Assembly: GCA_030533445.1 (NCBI GenBank)
Contig: CM060081.1
Location: 902,315 to 966,314, forward strand
DNA from: Cyprinodon diabolis
Lineage: Eukaryota > Chordata > Actinopteri > Cyprinodontiformes > Cyprinodontidae
Direction of reading: 5' to 3'
DNA length: 64,000 bases
Positions 22,845 to 33,699 of this stretch are shown here, in pieces; positions within the stretch are counted from its first letter, which is position 1; the number at the start of each line of letters is the position of its first letter. Both the position numbers and the translations under genes were made by a program. The notes beneath the pieces are model-generated. The model worked only from the letters and a program-made list of their open reading frames with translations, did not search any database and was not told the DNA's origin.

Positions 22845-23140
22845 AATGATCTGGCCCTGAATGCTCAGGCTGAACTGAATATAAACTAGATGAAACAGGT
22901 GAGAGGAATAAATTATAATTGAGGCAGGGAGGGAAAACGACAGGTGAAAGGAATTACTAATTAAGGGAGAGCAAACAGACCAGATCATGACAGTGACGTT
23001 ATAAATGCGGAATATTAAGCTTTTTCAAATGGTCATTTGTTCCCAGATATTCTATAGAAGTAAAAGTAGATGATGTTAGAGACTTCCGATTACCCAAGAT
23101 GCAATTTCTGATTTGCATAAACTTTAAAAAATGTTTAAAA

Positions 23141-23768
23141 CCCCCAAAATCACCATAATCCCGTATAATCCCTTAATCATGAATTTGAAATTTTCCCCAA
23201 ACCTTTAGGAGCCCGTGTCAGTCTCAACTGGTTCAAAGGTCAGACTGCCTCAGATTGGGGAGAATTAGGATAGTGTTTATTTATTATGTATTTATTTATG
23301 TACATCATATCATCCTAGGAGAGGGTTTTTTAAACATTCATTATGACTCGTTGCTTTTCTTTGAGTCTAGACATGAGTTTAGTGATCAAGGAGTGCCGTT
23401 CATATTTTGAAGACACACAGTTTTAATTTAGTCCCTCTAAACCGGGCTGAGTTTCACTGGTTGCCATAGTAACCGAGTCGGAGTCAGACGGAGGCGCCTT
23501 TATGGAGAACAAGATAAGTCAGAATCAGTCAACTACAAACTAAACCGGTTTTATAAAAAAAAAACTTTCAGTCCTGCTAGAAAATTTCATTTGAATAGAA
23601 AAACATGCAGAAAAAGTTACTTGGATTAAATCTTATTTCTGAGCTACATGGGCTCAAACTGTTCAGACCTGAATTTATTTCAGAATCTGTTATAAATTAA
23701 TCTACAAAGAATCTCTCAATCAGAGCAGAAATCATCGATCTAATTCAGTTTAACTTCAGACTGATTCA
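23141..23768. other. intron sequence, no gene recognised
   Basis: AT-rich unique-looking DNA between the L1 relic and MITE copy B. No open frame or repeat that I can name. Confidence 0.6.
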
Positions 23769-25029
23769 TACGGAAGAGGATTAGGGCCACTGAAAAAAAA
23801 AAGGTAACTGATTTTTAAATTTTATTTCAGTTTAACATGGGAAAAAAGTCAGAATTCTGAATTCAATAAAAAAAAAGTCTGAATTCTGACATTAAAGTCA
23901 GAATTCAGAGATTAAAGTCAGAATTCTGAGAAAAACAGTCAGAATTCTGAGTGAATTCTGACAATAAAAAAGTCAGAATTCTGAGAAAAAAAGTCAGAAT
24001 TCTGAGTGAATTCTGACAATAAAAAAGTCAGAATTCTGATAAAAAAAAGTCTGAATTCTGAGATTAAAGTCAGAATTCTGAGAAAAAAGTCAGAATTCTG
24101 ACTGAATTCTGACTGAATTCTGACAATAAAAAAAGTCAGAATCCTGATTAAAAAAGTCAGAATTCTGAGAAAAAAGTCAGAATTCTGACTGAATTCTGAC
24201 TGAATTCTGACTGAATTCTGACAATAAAAAAAGTCAGAATCCTGATTAAAAAAGTCAGAATTCTGAGAAAAAAGTCAGAATTCTGAGAAAAAAGTCAGAA
24301 TTCTGAGATTAAAGTCAGAATTCTGAGAAAAAAGTCAGAATTCTGAGATTAAAGTCAGAATTCTGAGAAAAAAGTCAGAATTCTGACTGAATTCTGACTG
24401 AATTCTGACAATAAAAAAAGTCAGAATCCTGATTAAAAAAGTCAGAATTCTGAGAAAAAAGTCAGAATTCTGAGATTAAAGTCAGAATTCTGAGAAAAAA
24501 AGTCAGAATTCTGAGTGAATTCTGAGTGAATTTTGACTGAATTCTGACAATAAAAAAGTCAGAATTCTGATAAAAAAAAGTCAGAATTCTGAGGTAAAGT
24601 CAGAATTCTGAGAAAAAAGTCAGAATTCTGACTGAATTCTGACTGAATTCTGACTGAATTCTGACAATAAAAAAAGTCAGAATCCTGATTAAAAAAGTCA
24701 GAATTCTGAGAAAAAAGTCAGAAGTCTGAGAAAAAAGTCAGAATTCTGAGATTAAAGTCAGAATTCTGAGAAAAAAGTCAGAATTCTGAGATTAAAGTCA
24801 GAATTCTGAGAAAAAGTCAGAATTCTGAGATTAATCTCAGAATTCTGACTGAATTCTGACAATAAAAAAAGTCAGAATTCTGAGAAAAAAGTCAGAATTC
24901 TGAGAAAAAAGTCAGAATTCTGAGATTAAAGTCAGAATTCTGACTTTTTTCCCATACTATACAGAAAAAAAAAAAAAAAATCTGTTAACTTTTTTTTCTT
25001 TTTTTCAGTGGCCCTAATCCTCTTCCGTA
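23769..25029. mobile_element. palindromic-array MITE, copy B (1261 bp, expanded array)
   Basis: Ends TACGGAAGAGGATTAGGG and its complement. Exact 6-bp flanking repeat GATTCA (23763-23768 and 25030-25035). Arms carry the same poly-A, GTTAAC and CATGGG/CCCATAC blocks as copy A. Between them lies about 1.1 kb of GTCAGAATTCTGA units separated by AAAAA, ATTAAA, CTGAATT or CAATAAAAAA spacers. A larger block of about 120-130 bp, containing three GACTGAATTCT units and AGTCAGAATCCTG, repeats at least four times (near 24110, 24195, 24385 and 24640). The array therefore expanded in higher-order steps. Confidence 0.92.
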
Positions 25030-25399
25030 GATTCATAACATTGTGGTGTTCATAAATTCATTATATAAAGGTTTGCTGGTTATGAGCCCCCCCCCCAGGG
25101 GTCAGCACCGTGAATATCAACACATTTTCATGAGCAAATATTTTCATCTGACCCTCCGTACATGTTGGAAATGTTTTAATAAGTAAAAGAAAAGAAAACA
25201 GCTCAATATCTTAATGTCTACCTAACTTTTTAGCCTCGACTGCAAATAAAGTTTAAAGTTTATCTAGAGCTTGAAGAGCTGCAGGGGACTAAACGTGAGT
25301 TTCCATCCATTATAGAGCTGCGGTATAGATTGTGGTGTCAGTGGGGAAATATGCACAGCCTCTGACCGCCATCTTTTTCCTCATTTCTGCCTCTGCCAG

Positions 25400-25453
25400 G
25401 TTCCCAGCTCTGCCCATGAGATCCTCTACGTCAGAGAAGAAGAGTGTCTGTAG
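25400..25453 (+). CDS. klhdc8a: KLHDC8A-like kelch protein, terminal coding exon
   Basis: The acceptor is strong: a long pyrimidine stretch (CATCTTTTTCCTCATTTCTG) ending TGCCAG. It is followed in phase 0 by 17 codons, VPSSAHEILYVREEECL, and TAG. The preceding exon ends VVGGVNQ in phase 0. In KLHDC8A the residues after GGVNQ are GLSDAVEALCV followed by a few residues and the stop. The new exon matches at S3, A5, E7, L9 and V11, so it is the expected end of the last propeller blade. The intron is 10,568 bp and full of repeats, far longer than the 136-bp intron before it. The short length makes this an inference rather than proof; RNA-seq junctions would settle it. Sequence after 25454 would be 3' UTR. 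Confidence 0.7.
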   Translation, partial: VPSSAHEILYVREEECL

Positions 25454-26879
25454 CTGGGAGAGACAGGCAGCACATCACACCTCTTCCTGCTGGGATGCTC
25501 CTCCTGAATCTTTATAGCACTAGGCTGCAGCATGCAAACCAGCAGGTCACACTGCCCCCTGCTGGACGTAGCTGAACTGGTTACAGAGCACCGGGTTCTT
25601 TGACCTGAGGTCGAAGAACCAAAGGTGAACTTTTAGAATGAGCTGTTTTTAGGCACACAGGAAATTATTTGACTGCATAAATGTATTTATCTTTGCTTTT
25701 GTCCTCCTGCTTATTCTGTGTGATTTAGGGACTGTAGCTAAGATAGACTTTATAAAACATTTCATCTTAGCATGAAGAGATAATAGCAATATTTTCAGAT
25801 AACTAGATCATTGGGGTGAAAACTATTATGGTTGTTTAAGCGTCTCATTTCCTTAAAGGTTGTGTCTAATTGGGATTGAATTTGGGAAACTCTACGAGGC
25901 TTTGCCTGTTTGTCCGTATTAGTAATGCTTTGCAGGCGTGAAGAAAAGCCATGAGAGGAATATGGTGCTTTGCACGTTCTCATTCCAACATCATTTTATA
26001 TGAGCAGGAAGAAAAGGATGCATGTTTTTCTTTTATTTTTATGTCTACAAATCTGAAAAGTGTGGGTTGTATATGTATGCCCCCCAATAATAATACAGTT
26101 TTTTTTCTCATCTTAAATGTAAATTGTTGTGTTCCATTAGCAAAGTGTCTCACCTCCTCCTTTAAAAATATGCACTTATTTTAAGAGAAAAATACTTAAT
26201 TAGATTTATATTTTTTGCAGTGCATCTTTTATAGTTCATCTTCCAGTAAATTATTTAGTTCCATCTATCAGCCTATCTTCCATGTTTGGAGCTTTTAATG
26301 AAGGTGAAATCAGAGTAAAGGTGTTGACATCTTCCTCCATCAGCTTCTCCATGACGCTGCCTGCATTGCCATGTCTCTCTGCAGATACTGTGTGTTCAAG
26401 ATGTTTAAGGTTGCAAATGATGGAGAAGTGCAACCAGAGCGGAGTTACAAGCAGTATATGTTTCTATCTTCTAGCTCTACCTTCTTCCATTGTTCAGCTT
26501 TCTTTTATTCCCGGTTTGCTGCAAACTTTAAAATAATGAATTTCTCCCATTAGAAAAAATATTGGAAAAGCCTGGAACTCCACGTTATATCTGACAATTT
26601 GAATTAGAAAAAAGCTTCCTGGATGGGAGAGAAACATCTTCAAACTTGGAAAACAGAGTCCAGTTGATTGTTTTTAATTTTTTGAAAATTTTCCCATTAG
26701 AGACCAGATTTGTGAATTTAACAAGTGGACGACCTTGAAGAGCTTTCTGCCACCTGAACCGCAGATTTGCTGATTACCAACAGGAATCTAAAGCCCTCAA
26801 AGAACAGCAGAGTTTATATATGTCACACATTTAAACTCTGCTTATCAAAGGACTTCAGAGGACAGCTAGCAATTCTATT
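25454..26879. other. 3' UTR/intergenic, no further gene
   Basis: Contains the kelch 3' UTR for an unknown distance, a fragment of the CACTTCAAAAA-type MITE at 26085-26222 (ends TTTTTTGCAGTG), and a dispersed repeat at 26600-26690 (AAGCTTCCTGGATGGGAG...ACATCTTCAAACTTGG). Small ORFs are not convincing. Confidence 0.6.
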
Positions 26880-27877
26880 TAACCTTTGAAAGTTCTATTC
26901 AGTTTATCTCTATATCTCCAATTCACATCATGTCATCTCAGGTCACTTTCCAGTTCACCAGATCATCCAGTCAGATTGATTCAAAGTTTTCTATCTAAGG
27001 AAAACCAGCTGATTGCATCGACTCATTGACTCTTCAGCAATCCCTCACACTAAGCATGCTTGTAGCGACAGTGGAGAGGAAAAACTCCCTTTGAACAGGA
27101 AGAAACCTCCAGCAGAACCAGGCTCAGTGTGAGCGGCCATCTGCTGAGGCCCACTGGGGTTCAAGGAGACAGAAGCAGACATAGAAAAAGAAGCATAGAT
27201 ACAAAAGGCAACTGTCAACCGGCTCCACAGGCGGCCCCGTCCAGGAAACACACAGCCAGGCAGACGAGCTCCGAGCCAGCTCCCATGTCAGAGGATGAAG
27301 AGAGCACATCCAGTTAGTCACAGTCAGAGAAACAGGACTACACTGGAAAACAGGCCAAGCTCCAACATCAGATTCTGCAGAGTGGGATAATAGAGATAGA
27401 ATGAAGCAGAATGATAAACAAAGGTGTTGATGGCAGCAGCACAGCTGATATTTCTCTCCAGGATGGAGTCACAGCCAAACAGGAACAGACCAGATGAAGC
27501 TACTATGAGAAAAAGCAGAGAGAGCAGAACGTTAGAGATTGAACTAACAGATTCTGCAGAGTGGGAGAATAGAGATAGAATGAAGCAGAATGGTGAAAAA
27601 GGGGTCCCTATGTCCTCCAGCAGTCTAAGCCTATAGCAGCAGATCTATAGAGATAGATCAGGATAACCTGAGCCACTCTAACTAGAAGCTTTATCAAAAA
27701 GGAAAGTTTTAAGCCTAGTCTTAAAAGTAGACAGAGTGTCTGCCTCACGGACTAAAACTGGTAGTTGGTTCCACAGGAGAGGAGCCTGATAACTAAAAGA
27801 TCTGCCTCCCATTCTACTTTTAGAAATTCTAGGAACCACTAGTAAACCTGCAGATTGAGAGCGAAGTGCTCTGTTAG
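26880..27877 (-). mobile_element. L2-clade LINE, copy 3 (5' truncated, minus strand)
   Basis: The end of ORF2 is read at 27873-27678 (NRALRSQSAGLLVVPRISKS through FLFDKASS, stop). Then comes the 3' UTR down to about 26885, where the usual GCGCTATATAAATAAA tail is diverged. The empty Tc1 site lies near 27604-27615. A duplicated ATTCTGCAGAGTGGGA segment (27373 and 27551) shows an internal rearrangement in the 3' UTR. Confidence 0.88.
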
Positions 27878-29076
27878 GAGAACTTTGTGGAACTATACTA
27901 AATCCAGTATTTTTTAAGAACATGCATCCTTTTTTCTCCAGGTTTTAAGGTTCAGCTTCATGTTGGTTTATCACACATTGCTGATGTCTCTTCTTTTAAT
28001 AACACAAAATAAGAAATAGAACAAAGTCATAACTTTGCTGTTTAACAGGTTGAATTTTTTAGATTTCTTATGGAGCCGTTTTTTGCTTTTTTATTCAGTT
28101 TCACTTCAAGGTTGGTTTTCTACTCGCAGCAATATAATCACTGTTCTTCACATGCAGAACGGTTTTCACTGCAGAAATAGATACTGTAGAGTGTTCCCTT
28201 TGTTCAACACTTCAGAGAAATCCCACTGACAAACATGTGTATCTTTATCCTATCCAACTGTTTAAGAAGAATAAGTCTTTAAAGATTGTTTTATACGTTC
28301 ATCGTGTTGAAAAGACATTTTTCTTACTCAAACAAGCCATTATTTCCTCTGTTACACCATCAACGCCATGTACTGCTGACTGACTGCTTTGGAAAATAAA
28401 AATTATTGCACTTTTTCTCCACTGGGTGGCAGCAGCTGCACACAAGAGTCTTCCTCACTACTTGCCTTAACTCTTCACTGAAAGCAGAAGAGAAATGATG
28501 ATTGGTCAGTTACAAAATAAAAAATGTTCCTTTTAATATGAAAAATCAATTAATAAAAATGACTGCATCAAATATTAGATGGAAAACAGAGAAGTTAAGC
28601 TGATATAAGGTCATAAAGTCCCTGATGGGTCAGGAAGTGTTGAGCTTGGATGGACCCATATGCAGACATGCAGATGGAGGCAGGAAGGTCTCACAAAGTA
28701 TTTAATAAAGTACAAGAAAACTTACAAACTGCATGGTCTGCAAAACCATCATGGAGAAATGATGCCATGAGCGATAACTGATGCCGGGGGAAAGAAACGA
28801 AGGAATGAACCAAAGAAAGGTGAGCTGGTTTGGATAATTAGTGCCAAAGAAGATGAGATTTGGACTGATGTGAAGGAACAGGAATTTATTTACCACTTTT
28901 AAAAGAAAAGTCGCTCATATTCAGAATTCAAACTTCCGAAAGTTCTTTAAATCTGAAATGATTCCATCCTGTTCAATAAATGATCAGTGTTTTTAATTCC
29001 GAGTAATTTTCATGTGAATGTGCTTTACTGGAGGCATCCATGTTTGTCAAAGAACACTACTGCCACCTACTGGTTA
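27878..29076. other. no gene; possible LTR fragment near 28620-28735
   Basis: Mostly unique-looking sequence. 28650-28715 (GGACCCATATGCAGACATGC ... TATTTAATAAAGTAC) resembles the primer/polyA end of the fish LTRs seen at 29592, 57839 and 19345, so it may be an LTR remnant. Confidence 0.45.
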
Positions 29077-29522
29077 GTGACGTCACGGTGCGGTATCGGC
29101 TGTTGATCAAGTCCCAGTGCTGTATCTGGTGTTTGTCACAACGCGCTATTATCCAAGTCATCTTGAAAACATTCTTCTTCCAAATGTTGGCTACATATTA
29201 CGGGTTTTTTCTCTGGCCAGAAGTTCGATGGCAAATCCTCCCTCTTCAAGTTGGCGATCCAACGACCAACCCGTCCGTGGAGGATCAGGAATCAGAAAGG
29301 TGGAATAACTCTTTTTTTCACTTTTACCCGATGTATTCCAGCATCCAGCTGCCATGCACGTGGGCATTGTCAGTTTCACTATAGCTCTGGTGAATTTCAA
29401 TGGTGAAGTCCTCTGGAAATCTTCAATAATTGTTGTTGATTGCAGATGTGTCTAGTAGTTCCCATTGATTTAGCTTGTAAAGCGGGGAGAATGGCGCTAG
29501 GCTTACCGCACCGTGACGTCAC
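29077..29522 (-). mobile_element. candidate DNA element with 19-bp inverted ends and THAP fragment
   Basis: GTGACGTCACGGTGCGGTA at 29077-29095 is repeated exactly in inverted orientation at 29504-29522. Each end contains the 8-bp palindrome TGACGTCA (a CRE consensus). The 446-bp interval holds a THAP-type zinc finger on the minus strand. No clear target duplication is visible, so it could be a promoter-plus-first-exon retained from a THAP gene instead of a transposon. Confidence 0.5.
29145..29367 (-). pseudogene. THAP-domain N-terminal fragment, frameshifted
   Basis: The start MPTCMAAGCWNTSGK (from 29367) has the first Cys pair. After STFLIPDPP a one-base shift continues as RWIANLKRED..., then VICSQHLEEECF, which supplies the Cys-x2-His pair. 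Together these are the C2CH zinc-binding scheme and the Trp (RWI) of a THAP domain. THAP domains are DNA-binding modules of P-element-like transposases and of several cellular proteins. Only this domain is present. Confidence 0.7.
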
Positions 29523-29591
29523 TGCTGGAAGATGGCAGGAGGGAGGGGCTACTATATATGGGGGAAAATGGCCGCTCCCAGACTCAGTGAT

Positions 29592-29994
29592 TGTCAAGAT
29601 GTGGTGTTGGTTTGAGGACCCAGATGCAGAGACAAGTAGGCAGAGGTGAATTTAAGTGGGTTTAATAAGGTTCACAGGAACTGAGGCAGGAATCAAAAAT
29701 CCCCAAAAAATAACAAACGAACCAGAACCAAGGAGACATCAGGGGAAAACCTAACTCTAGGAACCAGGGAGAGACGAGGTAAGCAGACAGACGATTGACG
29801 AGGATCCAGCAAACAGGAACTGAAGAAGGAGGGCTTTTAAAGGGGACAGAGACAAAGAGAGGCTAATGAGAGGATTGAAAACAGGTGAGGGCAGAACAGA
29901 AAACAGAGCAAGGGAAAGAGGACACAAGAGGGCAGCAGAGGACAACTAATGGAAAACCAAGAAAAACAGGAACTAACAAACCAAGATTGTGACT
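29592..29994 (-). mobile_element. solo LTR of a Ty3/gypsy-type element (403 bp)
   Basis: Flanked by GTGAT at 29587-29591 and 29995-29999, a 5-bp target duplication. Left end TGTCAAGATG. The right end reads GATTGTGACT, where ...ACA would be expected. On the minus strand it carries LTR-like TTTAAAAGCCCTCC (possible TATA region) and CCTTATTAAACCCACTT (poly-A region), then GCATCTGGGTCCTCAAACC. The same order occurs in the LTR-like segments at 57839-58200 and 62302-63091. Confidence 0.7.
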
Positions 29995-30720
29995 GTGATG
30001 AAAATTGTATTTTTTACTTATTAACGCTAAATTAATTAAATCCTCGCAAACGTATTCATTTTAGGTATAAATGATGATCCATTGATTATTCCTCGCTGAC
30101 TGAATTTTAACTTTAAACACCTATATCCATTCGATCATCAGATCAATTATTGATCATCAATCAGACTGATGGTAGGAAATACTAATATTAGACTTAGATT
30201 TATTTTGTCATTTTGTTTATACAAAATTAATTTCGTTTAGAACTGCTCTCTAGACAGTTTCATATTTTTAAAGTGCAGCCTTGATAAGGTAAGCAGCAGT
30301 CATAAAAAACATTTTTATATTAAGTCACTATATCTAGTTATAGAATGCGCATCATTCATGTTTGCAGTGATGTCAGATGGATCATCCATCAGAAGGATGG
30401 ACGAAAGGTAATGTTGTTAAACCAGTGCATAATAGGGGAGGTATGCATGTACAGTACTGGCTGTTTGCAAGCAGCCATCATGACGAAGAATAGGATTGAA
30501 CTGCAAAGAAATGAAAATAATAACAGTACTGAGGCAAAACAAAAACATTAACTTCTTAAAGTAAAACTTCAAAAAAAAAGAAAAAATTACAACTGTAAAG
30601 ATCTTAAAAAGTAAACAAATACAAAATGTCGTAGGGAAATCATATTTAAATGTCAAATCATTCTTTATCAGATCATATCGTCGCAAACGTTAGAAAATTT
30701 CTCTTTTAAAAAAAAAAAAT
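29995..30720. other. no gene recognised
   Basis: AT-rich DNA with short overlapping open frames on both strands (30345-30686) and no domain. Confidence 0.6.
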
Positions 30721-30805
30721 CCTGTCTTAAAATCAATGTTTTTTTTTTCGTTATCTCCTGCAGGCCAGTCAGTTCTACGTCAGCCTGAACACCTAGATTC
30801 AGCCA
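30721..30805. repeat. 85-bp direct repeat flanking a minisatellite, left copy
   Basis: CCTGTCTTAAAATC, CTGCAGGCCAGTCAGTTCTA and CAGCCTGAACACCTA recur at 31438-31522 in the same orientation with about ten differences. The two copies bracket the 30-bp minisatellite. Confidence 0.8.
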
Positions 30806-30974
30806 ATCGTATATCAACGGTCATCTGTCAATCAAATGTTTTCGGTCACAGCATCTTGATTCATACGTCGCAGCTAATATACGAAGCGGTTGAAATCAGA
30901 ATCTTTGCAGAGTAGTGGTGACCATTACAGGTGTATAGGTGGAGAGGGAATTCTTGGCTGTTTCTTAATTCACA

Positions 30975-31385
30975 AGACGGGCTAACGTTAGCCTTGGCCA
31001 CTGCAGACTGGCTAAAGTTAGCCCCGGCCGCTGCCGACAGACTAACGTTAGCCTTGGCCGCTGCAGACTGGCTAATGTTAGCCCTGGCCACAGCAGACTG
31101 GCTAACGTTAGCCACGGACGCTGCAGACTGGCTAACGTTAGCCACGGACGCTGCAGACTGGCTAACGTTAGCCACGGACGCTGCAGACTGGCTAATGTTA
31201 ACCTTGGCCGCTGCAGACTGGCTAACGTTAGCCTTGGCCGCTGCAGACTGGCCACTGCAGACTGGCTAACGTTAGCCTTGGCCGCTGCAGACGGGCTAAT
31301 GTTAGTCCCCGCCGCTGCAGACGGGCTAACGTTAGCCCCCGCCGCTGCAGACGGGTTAATGTTAGCCTTGGCCGCTGCAGACTCT
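30975..31385. repeat. 30-bp minisatellite, about 13 units
   Basis: Units of the form GACTGGCTAACGTTAGCC plus TTGGCCGCTGCA, each with the palindrome GCTAACGTTAGC. One partial unit interrupts at 31247-31260. Because 30 is a multiple of 3, three overlapping frames stay open on both strands; these are artefacts. It ends where the right flanking repeat begins (31438) after 50 bp. Confidence 0.95.
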
Positions 31386-31437
31386 TTATCTTTATCAGAC
31401 CAAAATGTTGAAAAAAAATTAGATTTTAAGACAGATA

Positions 31438-31522
31438 TCCTGTCTTAAAATCTGTGCTTTTTCCGTAATCTTCTGCAGGCCAGTTAGTTCTACATCAGCC
31501 TGAACACCTAAATTCGGCCAGA
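31438..31522. repeat. 85-bp direct repeat flanking a minisatellite, right copy
   Basis: Partner of 30721-30805. It is followed at 31568-31690 by the second member of the dispersed pair whose first member is 18027-18150. Confidence 0.8.
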
Positions 31523-33632
31523 ATTCGGCAGAACAGGGTTTACCCAGAATGCGGTTACTTGTGTATAAACTGAGAAAGACTGACTGCCACTTAGATTTCC
31601 TGCGGTACTTGAACGGACAGTTGTGCAGATGAATCCCTTGCTCAGTGTGAAGCTCTAACGTTTCCTCGGGGAAAAGTGGATCCAAACCAAGCTTCTGCCG
31701 CCCTGGCGTCCTCTTCCACAACATCTTCGTCCCCGCTTTCCTCCTCTAAATAAAAAATGGATGACGGAGGAGACTCATCCACGACCTCCGACACTAAACT
31801 CTCCTCCTCTTGCATGTTTCCGCTGTCCATAGCGTTCCTTGACAGCGTCGTTTCTAAGGCACCAATTTAGTGCTACTTGGTCCCAATGGAATTTCCCATT
31901 GGGAACCTGCTTGCGCTAAGTTGCTAACTGGTTAGCAGGATGCTTCCAACAAACCAGCCACATCCAAACTTGCATGTGAAGCTTCCGCCACAACAATCCC
32001 GCCCCCTTGATAATCGACCAATCACATTCACTTTATTCACTCGTGTAAAGTCGGGCACCACTCAGGAGAATTAGGAAATGCAAAGGTTGGAACAGCCGCT
32101 TCCCTACGACTTTAAAGTTATTTATGTTTGGAGAAGAAGGAGTCTGGTTCGTGTTTTTCTATAATCACACAAATTAAAGGAGGTCAGATCGATTAGGAAG
32201 TTCTGGTAGCTCTTAGAGAAAAATGTGAAATAGAGAGTGATCTGCAGGAGAGCTGATCCTCGCCCCTGCTTTGGCCCCTGTATTTAAAACATACACTACA
32301 AAAAATGGACTTATAAGTCTATTTTCTTGAAAAGGGGTGTATTTTGCATCAATTTAAGCGGGTAAGACAATTTACCAATCTAATAAGATGATTTCAATTT
32401 AAATTAAAAGAAAAAAAGAAAAAAATCCATCCATCTTCTTATTTCAAGCTGTTTTTTTCAAGTTATCTTATTTTGAGGGAAAAATAACATTTTCTTTTTT
32501 CATTTTCTTATTTACCCGCTCATTTTAGATGACTTTCTGCTGTGTTATACAAAATAACTCATATGATTATATCCATTGACTTTCTGTTATGATTAAAACC
32601 ATAATAAGATACAAGCATTAAAAAAAAGGGCCCCGCCCTGGCCCCCCTGTAAACTTTTACTAGAACCACCACTGTTTTTAGCCGCTGCTGTGTGAGCAGA
32701 ACCGGAGCACAGGGCCATAAAAGTGGGCGGGGTCTAATGAACAGTGCTTCATATCAGCAGGATGGATCAGTGTAATCATGTTGGGAAACACGGAGCGACG
32801 AATCCATCGTAAAAAAAAAGGGAAGCCGTCAGAGGAGGAGGTGAGATTGTTTGGACTAAGTTCTTCCATCTATGTGGAAAAAAACCTTCAAATCTGTTTA
32901 ATATTTCAACATTAAAATCATAAAACAGAATGCTGTTCATTGTCTAAATTCTTTTTTTTTTATATTGATCTCAATTTTACATAAAGTTACATTTAAAAAT
33001 CAAAAATATTCGAATTAAAGTACAGGACAAGGGGCCTTGAGGACCGAGTTTGGGAATGCCTGTTCTAGGATATATATGCTTATCTAGTGACTATGGACAA
33101 TCACGTACTTTTCAAGTTGAATCATGGGAAATTTTGAGTCCACGACTTTTTTCATCCATTAGACATTCAGACACTCATAAAATGGCCTGATCTAAAGTAA
33201 CCGGGTCTTAGAAAGGTTCCCGCTTAGACTTTATAATAAATATGACAAAGTGCACCTAAGTACCTCTAATAGGGTAAAGTCCTAGTCCTGCTATTGAGGA
33301 ATTTGATGTTTTTATTTGCAAACAGAAATGCAAAGAGTGGAATCTGCATCGCTGCCATTTAAAAGTGTAAATAATCTTTAACCAGACTGTCGATTGATTC
33401 TGTTTTAGCATGCCTCTGCTGTGGCATTAATTCTATTGCATGCAATGGAGTCTCTGCTTAAGAATTCACACTGGCACACTCTAGTGGACTGTGTTAACAT
33501 TACAACATGGACATGTTTTAAGTCAACAAAGAAAACTCAACCTAATGAAACAATCAACGATGGAAAGACTGTTATTTGTTTAAATCCCTAGATGAGAAAC
33601 TGACCATACAACATGCATTTACATTACAAAGC
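31523..33632. other. intergenic, no gene; MITE fragment at 32292-32520
   Basis: The minus-strand frame 31830-31642 is acidic (LEEESGDEDVVEEDARA) and may be a relic of a transposon protein, but no domain is identifiable. 32292-32520 starts CACTACAAAAAATGG and matches the hairpin MITE at 5412. The remainder is AT-rich. Confidence 0.5.
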
Positions 33633-33638
33633 TTTATT
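33633..33638 (-). terminator. polyadenylation signal AATAAA for tp53rk
   Basis: TTTATT on the + strand, read as AATAAA on the minus strand, 62 bp past the tp53rk stop codon. Spacing and strand fit a short 3' UTR. Confidence 0.7.
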
Positions 33639-33699
33639 TCATTGCTGCTTAACATACAGGTGAGCAGAATATCAAAGAACTGTCTATGCACACACACGT

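Larger units (their letters stand above)
19345..22992 (-). mobile_element. LTR of a fish retrotransposon, split by L2 copy 2
   Basis: The outer ends are TATCATGAAACG (19345) and GATCATGACA (22992). Read on the minus strand this is TGTCATGATC...TTTCATGATA, the TG..(C)A layout of an LTR. Flanking bases ATGAC (19340-19344) and GTGAC (22993-22997) look like a 5-bp target duplication with one change. LTR sequence occupies 19345-20096 and 22845-22992 (about 900 bp); the rest is an L2 insertion. A/T-rich TTTATTAAAT near 19410 may be its polyadenylation region. No internal retroviral-type genes remain, so this is a solo LTR. Open frames at 19446-20060 are not coding. Confidence 0.6.
18560..23140 (-). 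pseudogene. decayed L1-like ORF2 C-terminus, split by an LTR
   Basis: On the minus strand at 19165-19110 there is C-A-K-C-GDKDHLIHCLW, which fits the terminal Cys-His motif of L1 ORF2 proteins (C-x2/3-C...L.HC.W). Upstream of it (19310-19240) is WKDLKFNKWADG. The same relic appears to continue beyond the LTR at 22998-23140. Reading across the LTR restores continuous L1-like text, but stops and frameshifts are frequent. The region 18560-18900 downstream of the motif is AT-rich and too decayed to read. Confidence 0.45.

Noticed and set aside
30861..31269. Overlapping open frames of decapeptide repeats on both strands
   Set aside because: The 30-bp minisatellite unit is a multiple of three, so frames stay open by arithmetic.
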